Below, in pieces: positions 19,374 through 27,015 of a DNA stretch of 64,000 nucleotides. Positions within the stretch are counted from its first letter, which is position 1; the number at the start of each line of letters is the position of its first letter. A program made the translations under genes and the position numbers. The DNA is from VBDM01 sp963699535 (GTDB lineage Bacteria > Pseudomonadota > Gammaproteobacteria > Burkholderiales > SG8-39). The stretch covers positions 317,472 through 381,471 of the forward strand of contig CAVOUJ010000011.1 of assembly GCA_963699535.1 (NCBI GenBank), given 5' to 3'. Under the pieces are notes generated by a model. The model had not been told where the DNA came from, ran no database searches, and worked only from the letters and a program-made list of their open reading frames with translations.

Positions 19374-20480
19374 ATGGCGAAAGCAAGCGCAAGAAAACCG
19401 ACCCCGGTCGAGAAGAAGCTCGTCGGCGTGGCCGACACCGTGATCGCGGCCGCCGACCGCAGCCGCGACCCGGCGCTGGCTATCCCGGTGCGCAGCCTCG
19501 CCAACGTCCACTTCAACGAGAAGCGCGGCATCATCGAGATGGGCAGGCGCAGGCAGGAGCGCACGTTCTTCAACGTCGGCATGGCGAAGAAATTCATGCA
19601 GACGGTGCTGGTGGCCGACGCCCTGGCCGAGCTGCAGCGCGCGAACCTCACGACGTCGCTGCGGGAGATCTACTACCGCACCAAGCACACGATGAAGGAC
19701 TCGCACGAGAACACCTTCGACGCCCAGAACGAGTCCGATCCGCTGATCGAGGACCTCGAGGTGACGCTCGCCGCGCTGCGCGAGGAGCTGCACGTGCGCG
19801 CGGAGAACGCCGGCAGCATCGTGGGGCCGGTCGTCTTCAGCGACGACGGCGACCGGGTGGACTGCGCGCGCCTGGGCAAGGGCGGCTACTCGGTGCCCTC
19901 CATCGTGGAGCCCGAGTTCATCCAGATCCGGCGATGCACCGCGGACTTCGTCCTGCTCGTCGAGAAGGGCACCCAGTGGAACCGGCTTTCGGAAGACAAG
20001 TTCTGGCGCCGGTACAACTGCGTGCTCCTCACCGGCAACGGCCAGCCCCCGCGCGGCGTGCGCCGGCTCGCCCGGCGTCTGCACGAGGAGTACGAGATCC
20101 CCGTCTACGTCCTCGTCGACAACGACCCGTGGGGCTACTACATCTACTCGGTCGTCAAGCAGGGCTCGATCAATCTCGCGTTCGAGAGCGAACGGATGGC
20201 CATTCCCAAGGCCAAGTTCATCGGCCTGTCGAGCGCCGACCCCGAGACCTACGGGCTGCCGCGCAACGTCGGCATCAAGCTCAACGACAAGGACGTGACC
20301 CGGGCGAAGGAGCTGATCAACTACCGCTGGTTTCAGAAGAAGGAGTGGCAGGAGGAGATCAAGCGGATGCTCGCGAGCGGTCTCAAGTACGAGCTCGACG
20401 CGCTCGCCAACAAGGACTTCCGCTACCTGACCAAGACCTATCTTCCGAGGAAGCTCAAGGAGCGGGACTGGCTGGACTGA
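19374..20480 (+). CDS. top6A: DNA topoisomerase VI subunit A (Spo11-like)
   Basis: 368 residues, intact. Subunit A cuts both DNA strands through a tyrosine. The catalytic region is 'TSLREIYYRTKH' (Tyr100/Tyr101) in the 5Y-CAP winged-helix domain. The Toprim acidic residues are Glu197 in 'LLVEKGTQW' and Asp249/Asp251 in 'VLVDNDPWG'. 'GNGQPPRGVRRLARRL' corresponds to the conserved loop after the Toprim Glu. Together with subunit B it should relax and decatenate DNA in an ATP-dependent way. Its stop overlaps the ATG of the next gene. Confidence 0.95.
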   Translation: MAKASARKPTPVEKKLVGVADTVIAAADRSRDPALAIPVRSLANVHFNEKRGIIEMGRRRQERTFFNVGMAKKFMQTVLVADALAELQRANLTTSLREIYYRTKHTMKDSHENTFDAQNESDPLIEDLEVTLAALREELHVRAENAGSIVGPVVFSDDGDRVDCARLGKGGYSVPSIVEPEFIQIRRCTADFVLLVEKGTQWNRLSEDKFWRRYNCVLLTGNGQPPRGVRRLARRLHEEYEIPVYVLVDNDPWGYYIYSVVKQGSINLAFESERMAIPKAKFIGLSSADPETYGLPRNVGIKLNDKDVTRAKELINYRWFQKKEWQEEIKRMLASGLKYELDALANKDFRYLTKTYLPRKLKERDWLD

Positions 20481-20899
20481 TGATCCACCAGCAGACACTG
20501 GAATTCCGCACGCGCGGCCGCGGCACCCAGGAGGTGACCGCCGAGCTGCAGCGCGCCGTCGCCGCCTGCGGCATCCGCACCGGCGTCGCCACCGTGTTCC
20601 TGCAGCACACCAGCGCGTCGCTGGTGCTGTGCGAGAACGCGGACCCCGACGTGCGCCGCGACCTGGAGACGATCCTCGCGCGCCTCGTCCCCGACGGCGA
20701 TCGCGCCTACCGCCACGACACCGAAGGGCCGGACGACATGGCGGCCCACGCGCGCACCGTCCTCACCGCGAGCAGCCTCACCCTTCCGGTGAGCGGCGGG
20801 CGCCTGGCGCTCGGCACCTGGCAGGGGCTCTACCTGTACGAACACCGCAGCGCACCGCACTCGCGCTCGATCGTCGTCACGGTGATGGGGGAGGCGTGA
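20480..20899 (+). CDS. yjbQ: YjbQ/UPF0047 family protein
   Basis: 139 residues. The family signature is clear: 'ATVFLQHTSASLVLCENADPDVRRDLE', 'YRHDTEGPDDMAAHART' and 'LGTWQGLYLYEHRS'. UPF0047 proteins are small trimeric proteins with a metal-like site formed by His and Glu. Thiamine-phosphate synthase activity has been reported for some, but the cellular role is unclear. The ATG overlaps the topo VI-A stop (TGATG), so it is translationally coupled to the topoisomerase operon. Its own stop overlaps the GTG of the HAD relic. Confidence 0.9.
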   Translation: MIHQQTLEFRTRGRGTQEVTAELQRAVAACGIRTGVATVFLQHTSASLVLCENADPDVRRDLETILARLVPDGDRAYRHDTEGPDDMAAHARTVLTASSLTLPVSGGRLALGTWQGLYLYEHRSAPHSRSIVVTVMGEA

Positions 20900-21078
20900 G
20901 GGCGCTCGCCGAGCGTCTTCGTCGGCGACTCGCCCAACGACGCGCCCATGTTCGCGAATACTTCCAGAACTCAGTCGGCGTCGCCAACGTGCGGCGGTTC
21001 GAGGGACAGCTCAAAGGGGAGCTGAAATACGTCACCCGCGCGGCGGCGGGGGAGGGGTTTGGGGAGGCGGTGGGGTAG
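20896..21078 (+). pseudogene. Internally deleted copy of the HAD hydrolase gene
   Basis: The first 18 bases (GTG AGG GCG CTC GCC GAG) match the first codons of the HAD gene at 16540. They run straight into a match to its last quarter, from the motif-IV 'FVGDSPNDAP' codons to the 3' end (compare 17143-17301). About 580 bp are missing and there is a 2-bp insertion near 20955. What remains reads 'EYFQNSVGVANVRRFEGQL' and stops at 21078. The HAD motif I Asp residues and the Lys motif are lost, so it cannot be active. The two copies flank the topo VI-yjbQ genes as direct repeats. Confidence 0.85.
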
Positions 21079-21423
21079 TTACATCGTGGCTGGTAAGTCA
21101 AGAGACCACCTTGAGGCGTGCGGAATGCCGCGCTCGTCGAAGACGATGGCGCGGGAGCTGGTCGTGCCCTGGTTGAGCGCGAGGACGTATCTCATGCGGA
21201 GCGATTCTACGCCGCGACCCGCACCGTGCCTCACCCGTGGCCGTGTAGGGAAACTACCGACGCGCGCTGTCCAGTAAACCCGAATGGACGCATTCCTACC
21301 AGAGTCATAGGATAGGACGTTGTCAGGGGAGGATCCGACATGCTGCCGATCCGCGCATTCGGTGTCGCTGCTATTCCCGCCGCATCGGCCGGGCGCGCAG
21401 GCTCCTGTTTCCTGGAGGTCAGC
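21079..21423. other. Gene-free stretch with a glpK scrap
   Basis: Between the HAD relic and the Sel1-repeat gene there is no credible reading frame except the 77-bp glpK scrap at 21118-21194. The remainder (21195-21412) shows no tRNA, strong repeat or clear promoter. A GGAGG ribosome-binding site for the Sel1-repeat gene lies at its right end. Confidence 0.6.
21118..21194 (-). pseudogene. Relic of a second glpK (first ~25 codons)
   Basis: On the minus strand this reads MRYVLALNQGTTSSRAIVFDERG, which matches the start of the intact glpK at 7424 (one Asp-to-Asn change in the phosphate motif). The match covers about 75 bp and then stops; the following codons have no similarity and soon reach a stop. 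It is a decayed 5' fragment of a glycerol kinase gene, not a functional gene. Confidence 0.85.
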
Positions 21424-22908
21424 ATGAACCGCACCTCGTGCATGTTTCTGGTCATCCTCCTGGGTCTTTTTGCGGGCTGTGGCAATGCCATCGCCGACGA
21501 CGTCGAGGAGGGCCGCGCGGCGATCGGCGCCAGGCAGTATGAGAAAGCGATGAGACTCTTGTTGCCGAAGGCGAGGGAGGGAAACGCCGTTGCGCAGAAT
21601 GCAGTCGGCATCCTGTATCGCAACGGCTGGGGCGTGCGCCAGGATCACTCCGAAGCGCTGGCGTGGTTCAGGAGAGCCGCCGACCAAGGAGACGCGAGAG
21701 GCCAGTTCAATATCGGAAGGGTTTACGAAAGCGGCGACGGCGTAGCCAGAGATTTTGTTCAAGCTGCGAACTGGTATCGCAAGGCAGCGGAGCAAGGATA
21801 CCCGCCTGCCCAGACGCTCCTAGGTGCCATGTACGCGCGGGGAGACGGAGTCCCGCAAGACTGGGGCGAGGCAATGCGGTGGTATCGAAAGGCCGCCGAT
21901 CAAGGCGACGCAGTAGCGCAGAGTCGGGTGGGTCTAATGCACGCCGAGGGGCAGGGTACGCCCAAGGACTACCCGGCGGCTGAGCAATGGTTTCGAAAGG
22001 CGGCGGCGCAACAGGACCCGGCCGGGCAGACATGGCTGGGCTGGCTGTATCTCAGGGGCTGGGGCGTCAAGAAAGATGTCGCGGAAGGAATGAAATGGCT
22101 TCGGCTCGCTGCAGATCAGGAAGCTCCCGAGGCCATGCACACTCTGGGTGCCCTCTACGCAGAGGGAAAAGAGGTTGCCCCGGACGACATAAGCGCCATC
22201 ATGTGGCTTCGTCGCGCGGGGATGTACAGACATGGCGAAGCGCAGCAGCTCCTGCAGAAGCGCTTCGGCCTGAAGCCGGAACAGGGCCCGCTTCTCGTTC
22301 ACCCCGATCAAGCGATGGCGTCGCCGGCCGAGTCTCTTGCAGCCGGCTATCTTGCGGTGAGTTTTACGGCAAGAATGCTCGAACCGGCTCGGACAGGAGG
22401 CTTCCGTGCCACGATCGTGACAAAGCTCGATGGTGAGCCCCATTCCATCACCGCGGCCAATGCTGCGCTCTATTTGGCCGGCTACCAGGACCGCCTGCGG
22501 GTCTACGCCCTCGCGATCTCGAGGCGGGGGTTTCAAGAGATATCGGGCCCCTATCGAACCGAGGCCACCGCTTCCTGCCGCCGCATCCAATCCCTTTGGG
22601 CAGGCGGCATTCGCGAGGGGGCCCTGCGCGAGCTCAACATTTCCAGGGACGGTTTCAAAGTCGAACTGGTCCACACCGTCCAGCTCGAAGGGAAGACGCA
22701 TTCCGTCGTGGTGCCCGGCATCGTCGTCGAATCCGCGATCGCCCTCGTGGACCCCGGTAACTCGGACTTCCTTTTTCTCGGACAGATAAGGCCCGGGCAG
22801 ATTACGGTCCGACCCGACGCGAAGGTGTTGGCCGGCTGGCCAAGCTGGGCAAACCCGCCGAGTGAAAAGGACCTGTCCGAATGCGTTGTTACTCTCCACG
22901 CTCCCTAG
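21424..22908 (+). CDS. Sel1-repeat (TPR-like) lipoprotein
   Basis: 494 residues from the ATG at 21424, preceded by GGAGG. The N-terminus MNRTSCMFLVILLGLFAGC has a plausible lipobox. At least seven Sel1 repeats run from about residue 35 to 280, each with the A-x-G-Y/x-L-Y-x-x-G-x-G-V pattern ('GILYRNGWGVRQDHSEALAW', 'GRVYESGDGVARDF', 'GAMYARGDGVPQDW', and so on). The C-terminal ~200 residues are a separate unrecognised domain with two cysteines. Sel1 proteins usually act as scaffolds for protein interactions, here probably in the periplasm. The gene stands alone, convergent with the hydrolase. Confidence 0.85.
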   Translation: MNRTSCMFLVILLGLFAGCGNAIADDVEEGRAAIGARQYEKAMRLLLPKAREGNAVAQNAVGILYRNGWGVRQDHSEALAWFRRAADQGDARGQFNIGRVYESGDGVARDFVQAANWYRKAAEQGYPPAQTLLGAMYARGDGVPQDWGEAMRWYRKAADQGDAVAQSRVGLMHAEGQGTPKDYPAAEQWFRKAAAQQDPAGQTWLGWLYLRGWGVKKDVAEGMKWLRLAADQEAPEAMHTLGALYAEGKEVAPDDISAIMWLRRAGMYRHGEAQQLLQKRFGLKPEQGPLLVHPDQAMASPAESLAAGYLAVSFTARMLEPARTGGFRATIVTKLDGEPHSITAANAALYLAGYQDRLRVYALAISRRGFQEISGPYRTEATASCRRIQSLWAGGIREGALRELNISRDGFKVELVHTVQLEGKTHSVVVPGIVVESAIALVDPGNSDFLFLGQIRPGQITVRPDAKVLAGWPSWANPPSEKDLSECVVTLHAP

Positions 22909-22926
22909 GGTTTCCCTGCGCTCGAC

Positions 22927-24627
22927 TCAATCGGGAATCACCGGCACGAGCAGATAGGAATCGTACTTGCCGCCGGCCAGGATCACGTGATGGCCGCGAT
23001 TCACGCTGGCCGTGTGCAGCGCCAGCGGGCTCGGCCTCACGGTCTTCGGCAACCCCGCGGCGCCGCCTGCCCGGGAAGGATCCGCATCCGGCTTCTTGAA
23101 GTCGGACGACATCACCAGGAGCCTCAGCGATTCGCCGGCCTCGAAACGCGTCCCTGAAGGCCAGATCTCGATCTCCAGCGGCACCGCTTCGCCATCCTTG
23201 AGCTTCAGCTCGCGGTGGTGCCGCAGGACCGGCTGATACTCGGTGGACCTTGCCGGATCGAGCTCGCGGTGCGAGGCGCGCAGCCATCCCAGCGCGACCG
23301 GGCCGTCTTCGAACTGCGCGTAGAAGGCGAACGGAACGACTTCGCCTCCGGCATCGAGCTTTTGCACGACGACGAAGAGGTCCATGTCGTCGGACCCTTC
23401 CGGCTTCATCCACGCCTTCAGCTTCATGTGGCCGACGAGGTCGGTTCGCCGATCGAACTTGAAGTCGAATCGTGCGCGGCCGTTGCTGTCGTAGGCCGCC
23501 TCGTAGCGGCACGAAGCTTCGACCCCGACGGGCTCGCGTTGCAGCGAGCCGTTGCGGGCATCGAGGTAGAGCCTCGTGTACACGGTGCGGGCGATCGGCC
23601 ATTCGTTCTCGCGGCGCTCTGCGCCGGCGCCGTATCGCTCGCGGACCTCGAGCCTGACCCTGGGCCAGGCGGGGACATCGTTCTCGATCCCCTTCAGGAA
23701 ACAGTCGAAAAACGCCTGCTGGCGCCTGACGCTCTCGGGCTCGTAGAAATACGCCCATTTCTTGCGGCCGTGCACTTCGAGCCATTTCTGCTTCGACGAC
23801 ATCTGCTTGAAGCCCTCCAGCGTGCCGCGCGTGTGCAGCCCCTGGTCGGACCAGCTGGCGACGACGTACGCCGGAACCGTGATCCTCGACAGGTCGGCGG
23901 CCTTGGATCTCCAGAACGAGTCGTACAGGGGATGCTCCCCGGTCTCGCGCTTCAGGTCTTCCACCTGGGTCTTGCTGCGTCCCCAGCGGCTCGGCAGGTA
24001 CGCCCAGAACGAGGTTTCCGGAATGCCGCCGTGCGTGACCACCTCGCGATAGAAGTCGCTCCATCCCTCCCACGGGATGATGGCCGCCAAGTGCGGCGGC
24101 TGCGCCGCGGCCGCGGACCATTGCACGCACGCGAGATAGGAAACGCCCAGCAGGCCGACTCTTCCGTTGCTCCACCGCTGCGTGCCGGCCCACTCGACGA
24201 GGTCGTACACGTCCTGCGCTTCTTCCGGCGAGAGATAAGTGGCCGTGCCTTCGGAAAACCACGTGCCGCGCGGGTCGACGTTCAGCACCGCGTAGCCGTT
24301 GGCCGCCCAATGCATGGGGTCGGGCGCCTCGAATGCCGTGTACGCGGACAGCTTCGCCGTGATGCCCGCCCTGGGGAACTGCTTCGCCATGTGGGTGGGA
24401 CTGTGCTTGCCGTACGGCCCCCAGGCGACGATCGGCGGAGCAGGCTTTTCAACCGCGGGGCGAAAGACATCGACATAGATCTTCACGCCGTCGCGCATGG
24501 CCACCGCGACATCGCGCTCGATGATCACGCCCTGCTCGACCGTACGCCGGTACGCTGGCGGCTGCCCGCCCAGCTCTTCGGGCGCCGACAGCGGCCCGCA
24601 GAACCTGTACTGGAAGTCGTGTTTCAT
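22927..24627 (-). CDS. CocE/NonD family alpha/beta hydrolase
   Basis: 566 residues. The N-terminal X-Pro dipeptidyl-peptidase S15 fold has 'VDPRGTWFSEG' and the nucleophile elbow 'GLLGVSYLACVQW' (GxSYxx). The C-terminal half is the jelly-roll domain of the family ('KLKAWMKPEGSDDMDLFVVV', 'GESLRLLVMSSDF'). Members include cocaine esterase and acyl or peptide ester hydrolases. There is no signal peptide, so it is likely cytoplasmic. A permease relic lies just upstream. Substrate unknown. Confidence 0.88.
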   Translation of the reverse strand: MKHDFQYRFCGPLSAPEELGGQPPAYRRTVEQGVIIERDVAVAMRDGVKIYVDVFRPAVEKPAPPIVAWGPYGKHSPTHMAKQFPRAGITAKLSAYTAFEAPDPMHWAANGYAVLNVDPRGTWFSEGTATYLSPEEAQDVYDLVEWAGTQRWSNGRVGLLGVSYLACVQWSAAAAQPPHLAAIIPWEGWSDFYREVVTHGGIPETSFWAYLPSRWGRSKTQVEDLKRETGEHPLYDSFWRSKAADLSRITVPAYVVASWSDQGLHTRGTLEGFKQMSSKQKWLEVHGRKKWAYFYEPESVRRQQAFFDCFLKGIENDVPAWPRVRLEVRERYGAGAERRENEWPIARTVYTRLYLDARNGSLQREPVGVEASCRYEAAYDSNGRARFDFKFDRRTDLVGHMKLKAWMKPEGSDDMDLFVVVQKLDAGGEVVPFAFYAQFEDGPVALGWLRASHRELDPARSTEYQPVLRHHRELKLKDGEAVPLEIEIWPSGTRFEAGESLRLLVMSSDFKKPDADPSRAGGAAGLPKTVRPSPLALHTASVNRGHHVILAGGKYDSYLLVPVIPD

Positions 24628-24653
24628 GGGAAGTGCGTCTGCATCGCGGGATC

Positions 24654-24712
24654 GCACAGCCAGGCGGCGGCGCTCGGGGGGTCCTGATCGTGCTGTGCGC
24701 GGCGAGCCTGTG
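24654..24712 (+). pseudogene. Relic of an ABC permease 3' end
   Basis: About 60 bp match the tail of the intact permease at about 15122-15180 ('QAAALGVILIVLCAASLW'), with a one-base indel inside. In one frame it still reads 'GVLIVLCAASL'. There is no gene around it. It points in the opposite direction to the adjacent hydrolase gene. It is a third decayed copy of a gene that is intact between 6 and 17 kb. Confidence 0.75.
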
Positions 24713-24884
24713 CCATGGGTTGTCGAGGCGGACGCGTTCCTTCCCCGGGAATGCCGGGCTATCATACTCCCCGTGTCCGGATGGTATGGGAATGTGCCGG
24801 AACATTGACGCTGAGGTTGCCGTGAGCGCCGTGCACAGGACGAGTACCGCCAGACCCGCCAATTCCCAAAGGATGAGGGTTTGA

Positions 24885-25922
24885 ATGAGCGCATTGCCCG
24901 GCTACCGTCGCATCGCCACCGAGGAGGCGTGGGCGCCGAAGGAACTGATCGACCTCTACCGGCGCGAGATCGCGGCGAAAACGCTGGACGATCCGGGCTT
25001 CCACAGCCTGTGGGGATTCTTCGGGGGCAAGAGCGAGCGCGCGACGCTGCTGGTCGAGCGCATCCAGGATCTCGGCGAGCGGCGTCTCGCGGACATGGAC
25101 GCGACCGGCATCGCCATGCAGGTCGTCTCGCTCACCGCGCCGGGGGTGCAGATCTTCGACGCCGCAACGGGCAGTTCGCTCGCCGCGCGCTTCAACGACG
25201 AGCTCGCCGAAGCGATCCGCCGGCGACCGGACCGCTATGCCGGTCTCGCAGCCGTTGCGCCGCAGGATCCGCGGCGCGCGGCACAGGAACTCGAGCGCGG
25301 CGTGCGCAAGCTCGGCCTCAAGGGCGCCATCGTCAACTCGCACACGCGGGGGGAATACCTCGACGACCCGAAATTCTGGGACATCTTCGCCGCCGCCGAG
25401 TCGCTGGGCGTGCCCGTGTACCTGCACCCGAACACGCCCTCCAAGGCGATGATCGAGCCCTTCCTCGCGAGAGGGCTGGATGGCGCGGTGTTCGGCTTCG
25501 CGGTGGAGACCGGGCTGCACGCGCTGCGTCTGGTGGTTGCCGGCGTCTTCGACCGGTTCCCGCGGCTGCAGGTCGTTCTCGGCCACCTCGGCGAGGCGCT
25601 GCCTTACTGGCTGTCGCGCTTCGACTTCATGCACGGCATCATCATGCGCACGCGCCGCTACGCTCAGGCGCCGCCGCTCCGGAAGCCCCTGAGCGCCTAC
25701 CTGCGCGAGAACTTCCACTACACCACCAGCGGCATGGGCTGGGAGCCGCCGATCATGTACGTCCACAAGGTGATGGGTCCGGACCGGCTGCTGTACGCGA
25801 TGGACTATCCCTACCAGTACGTTCCCGAGGAGGTCCGGGCGCAGGATGCGCTGCCGATGAGCGACGAGGACAAGCGCAAGTTTTTCCAGTCGAACGCCGA
25901 GCGGCTGTTTTCCCTGACATGA
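24885..25922 (+). CDS. Amidohydrolase-2 family (ACMSD / resorcylate decarboxylase-like)
   Basis: 345 residues. The metal site pattern of the ACMSD group is visible: Glu in 'ATEEAW' (replacing the HxH of other members), His in 'VPVYLHPN', His in 'VVLGHLGEALPYW' and Asp in 'YAMDYPYQ'. Family enzymes decarboxylate or hydrolyse aromatic acids such as gamma-resorcylate or 5-carboxyvanillate. The stop overlaps the ATG of a Bug-type receptor gene (ATGA), suggesting that the pair takes up and degrades the same aromatic or dicarboxylic acid. Substrate inferred only. Confidence 0.85.
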   Translation: MSALPGYRRIATEEAWAPKELIDLYRREIAAKTLDDPGFHSLWGFFGGKSERATLLVERIQDLGERRLADMDATGIAMQVVSLTAPGVQIFDAATGSSLAARFNDELAEAIRRRPDRYAGLAAVAPQDPRRAAQELERGVRKLGLKGAIVNSHTRGEYLDDPKFWDIFAAAESLGVPVYLHPNTPSKAMIEPFLARGLDGAVFGFAVETGLHALRLVVAGVFDRFPRLQVVLGHLGEALPYWLSRFDFMHGIIMRTRRYAQAPPLRKPLSAYLRENFHYTTSGMGWEPPIMYVHKVMGPDRLLYAMDYPYQYVPEEVRAQDALPMSDEDKRKFFQSNAERLFSLT

Positions 25923-26899
25923 GAACAGCCCGGGTGCGCATCCTCGCCCTCGCGTTCCTCGCGTGCGTCGCGGCCGCTGCATCCGCGCAGACCTGGCCGG
26001 TGAAGCCGGTGCGGATCGTGGTCACGTTCCCGCCCGGGGGCAGCTCCGACACCGTGACTCGCATCGTCGCGCCCAGGCTCGGCGAGCGGCTGGGCCAGAC
26101 TGTCGTGGTGGAGAACCGGCCTGGCGCGGGCGGTGGCATCGGCGCCGACCTCGTGGCGAAATCGGCTCCCGACGGCTACACGCTGCTCGTGGGCGCGCAG
26201 GGCGGCCTCGCGCTCAACACGATCTTCTACCCGTCGTTGCCCTACGATCCAGTGAAGGACTTCGCGCCCATAACGCTGCTCGTCACCAGCCCCTTCACGG
26301 TGCTGGTGAATCCGGCAGTCACACCCGTGGGCTCCGCACAGGATCTGGTGGCTCTGCTGAAGACGAGGCGCGGCACGCCCTACGCTTCCGGCGGCACCGG
26401 TTCGGGAATGCATCTCGCGGGCGAGCTCTTCAGGTCGATCGCCGCGGTGGACATCAGGCATGTGCCGTACAAGGGAAACGCCCCGGCGATCGTGGATCTG
26501 ATCGGCGGGCAGGTGCCGGTCGCGTTCGCCGATCTGGGCTCGGCGTCCTCGCAGCTCAGATCCGGACGCGTGCGCGCTCTCGCGGTGGCAAGCCCGGAGC
26601 GCACGCAGCTCGCTCCCGAAGTTCCTTCGGCCACCGAGGCGGGCATGGCCGAGTGGAAGGCGATCGGATGGTTCGGGCTCGTCGCGCCGGCGGCGACGCC
26701 GCCGGCGATCGTCGGGCGGCTGAACGCCGAGACCACCGCCATCCTGCGGCAGGCCGACATGCGCGAAAGGATCCTCGCCACCTACAACGAGCCCTCGCCG
26801 ACCACGCCCGGCGAGTTCGGCGAGTTCATCCGCTCCGAGATCGCGACCTGGTCCAAGGTCATCCGGGAGTCGGGGATACGGATCGAGGAGGGGAAGTAG
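25919..26899 (+). CDS. Tripartite tricarboxylate receptor, Bug/TctC family
   Basis: 326 residues. The signal peptide ends near 'AAASAQTW'. Bug hallmarks follow: 'PVRIVVTFPPGGSSDTVTRIVAPRL', 'VVENRPGAGGGIGADLVAKS', 'PDGYTLL' and 'PYDPVKDFAPIT'. These periplasmic receptors bind carboxylates and are abundant in Burkholderiales. The gene is translationally coupled to the upstream amidohydrolase, and no TctAB membrane genes are adjacent. It is clearly different from the second receptor at 36960. Confidence 0.9.
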   Translation: MRTARVRILALAFLACVAAAASAQTWPVKPVRIVVTFPPGGSSDTVTRIVAPRLGERLGQTVVVENRPGAGGGIGADLVAKSAPDGYTLLVGAQGGLALNTIFYPSLPYDPVKDFAPITLLVTSPFTVLVNPAVTPVGSAQDLVALLKTRRGTPYASGGTGSGMHLAGELFRSIAAVDIRHVPYKGNAPAIVDLIGGQVPVAFADLGSASSQLRSGRVRALAVASPERTQLAPEVPSATEAGMAEWKAIGWFGLVAPAATPPAIVGRLNAETTAILRQADMRERILATYNEPSPTTPGEFGEFIRSEIATWSKVIRESGIRIEEGK

Positions 26900-26944
26900 C
26901 GGCGGCCAGCCGGCGCCGCAGATCTCGTCATCTGTCAGCCGCGC

Positions 26945-26958
26945 TTGACCGGCATCAA
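26945..26958. promoter_or_regulatory. FNR/Crp-type palindrome upstream of sucCD (TTGAC-N4-ATCAA)
   Basis: TTGAC CGGC ATCAA, 57 bp upstream of the sucC ATG. A -10-like GACAAT lies about 30 bp downstream of its centre (26982-26987), the same geometry as at the fds, tctC and oxc sites. This would place the transcription start near 26993. Confidence 0.6.
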
Positions 26959-27015
26959 TGTGTGGGGCGCGCAGGCCTCGGGACAATCCCACTTCTACGT
27001 TCAGCGGGCACAGGA

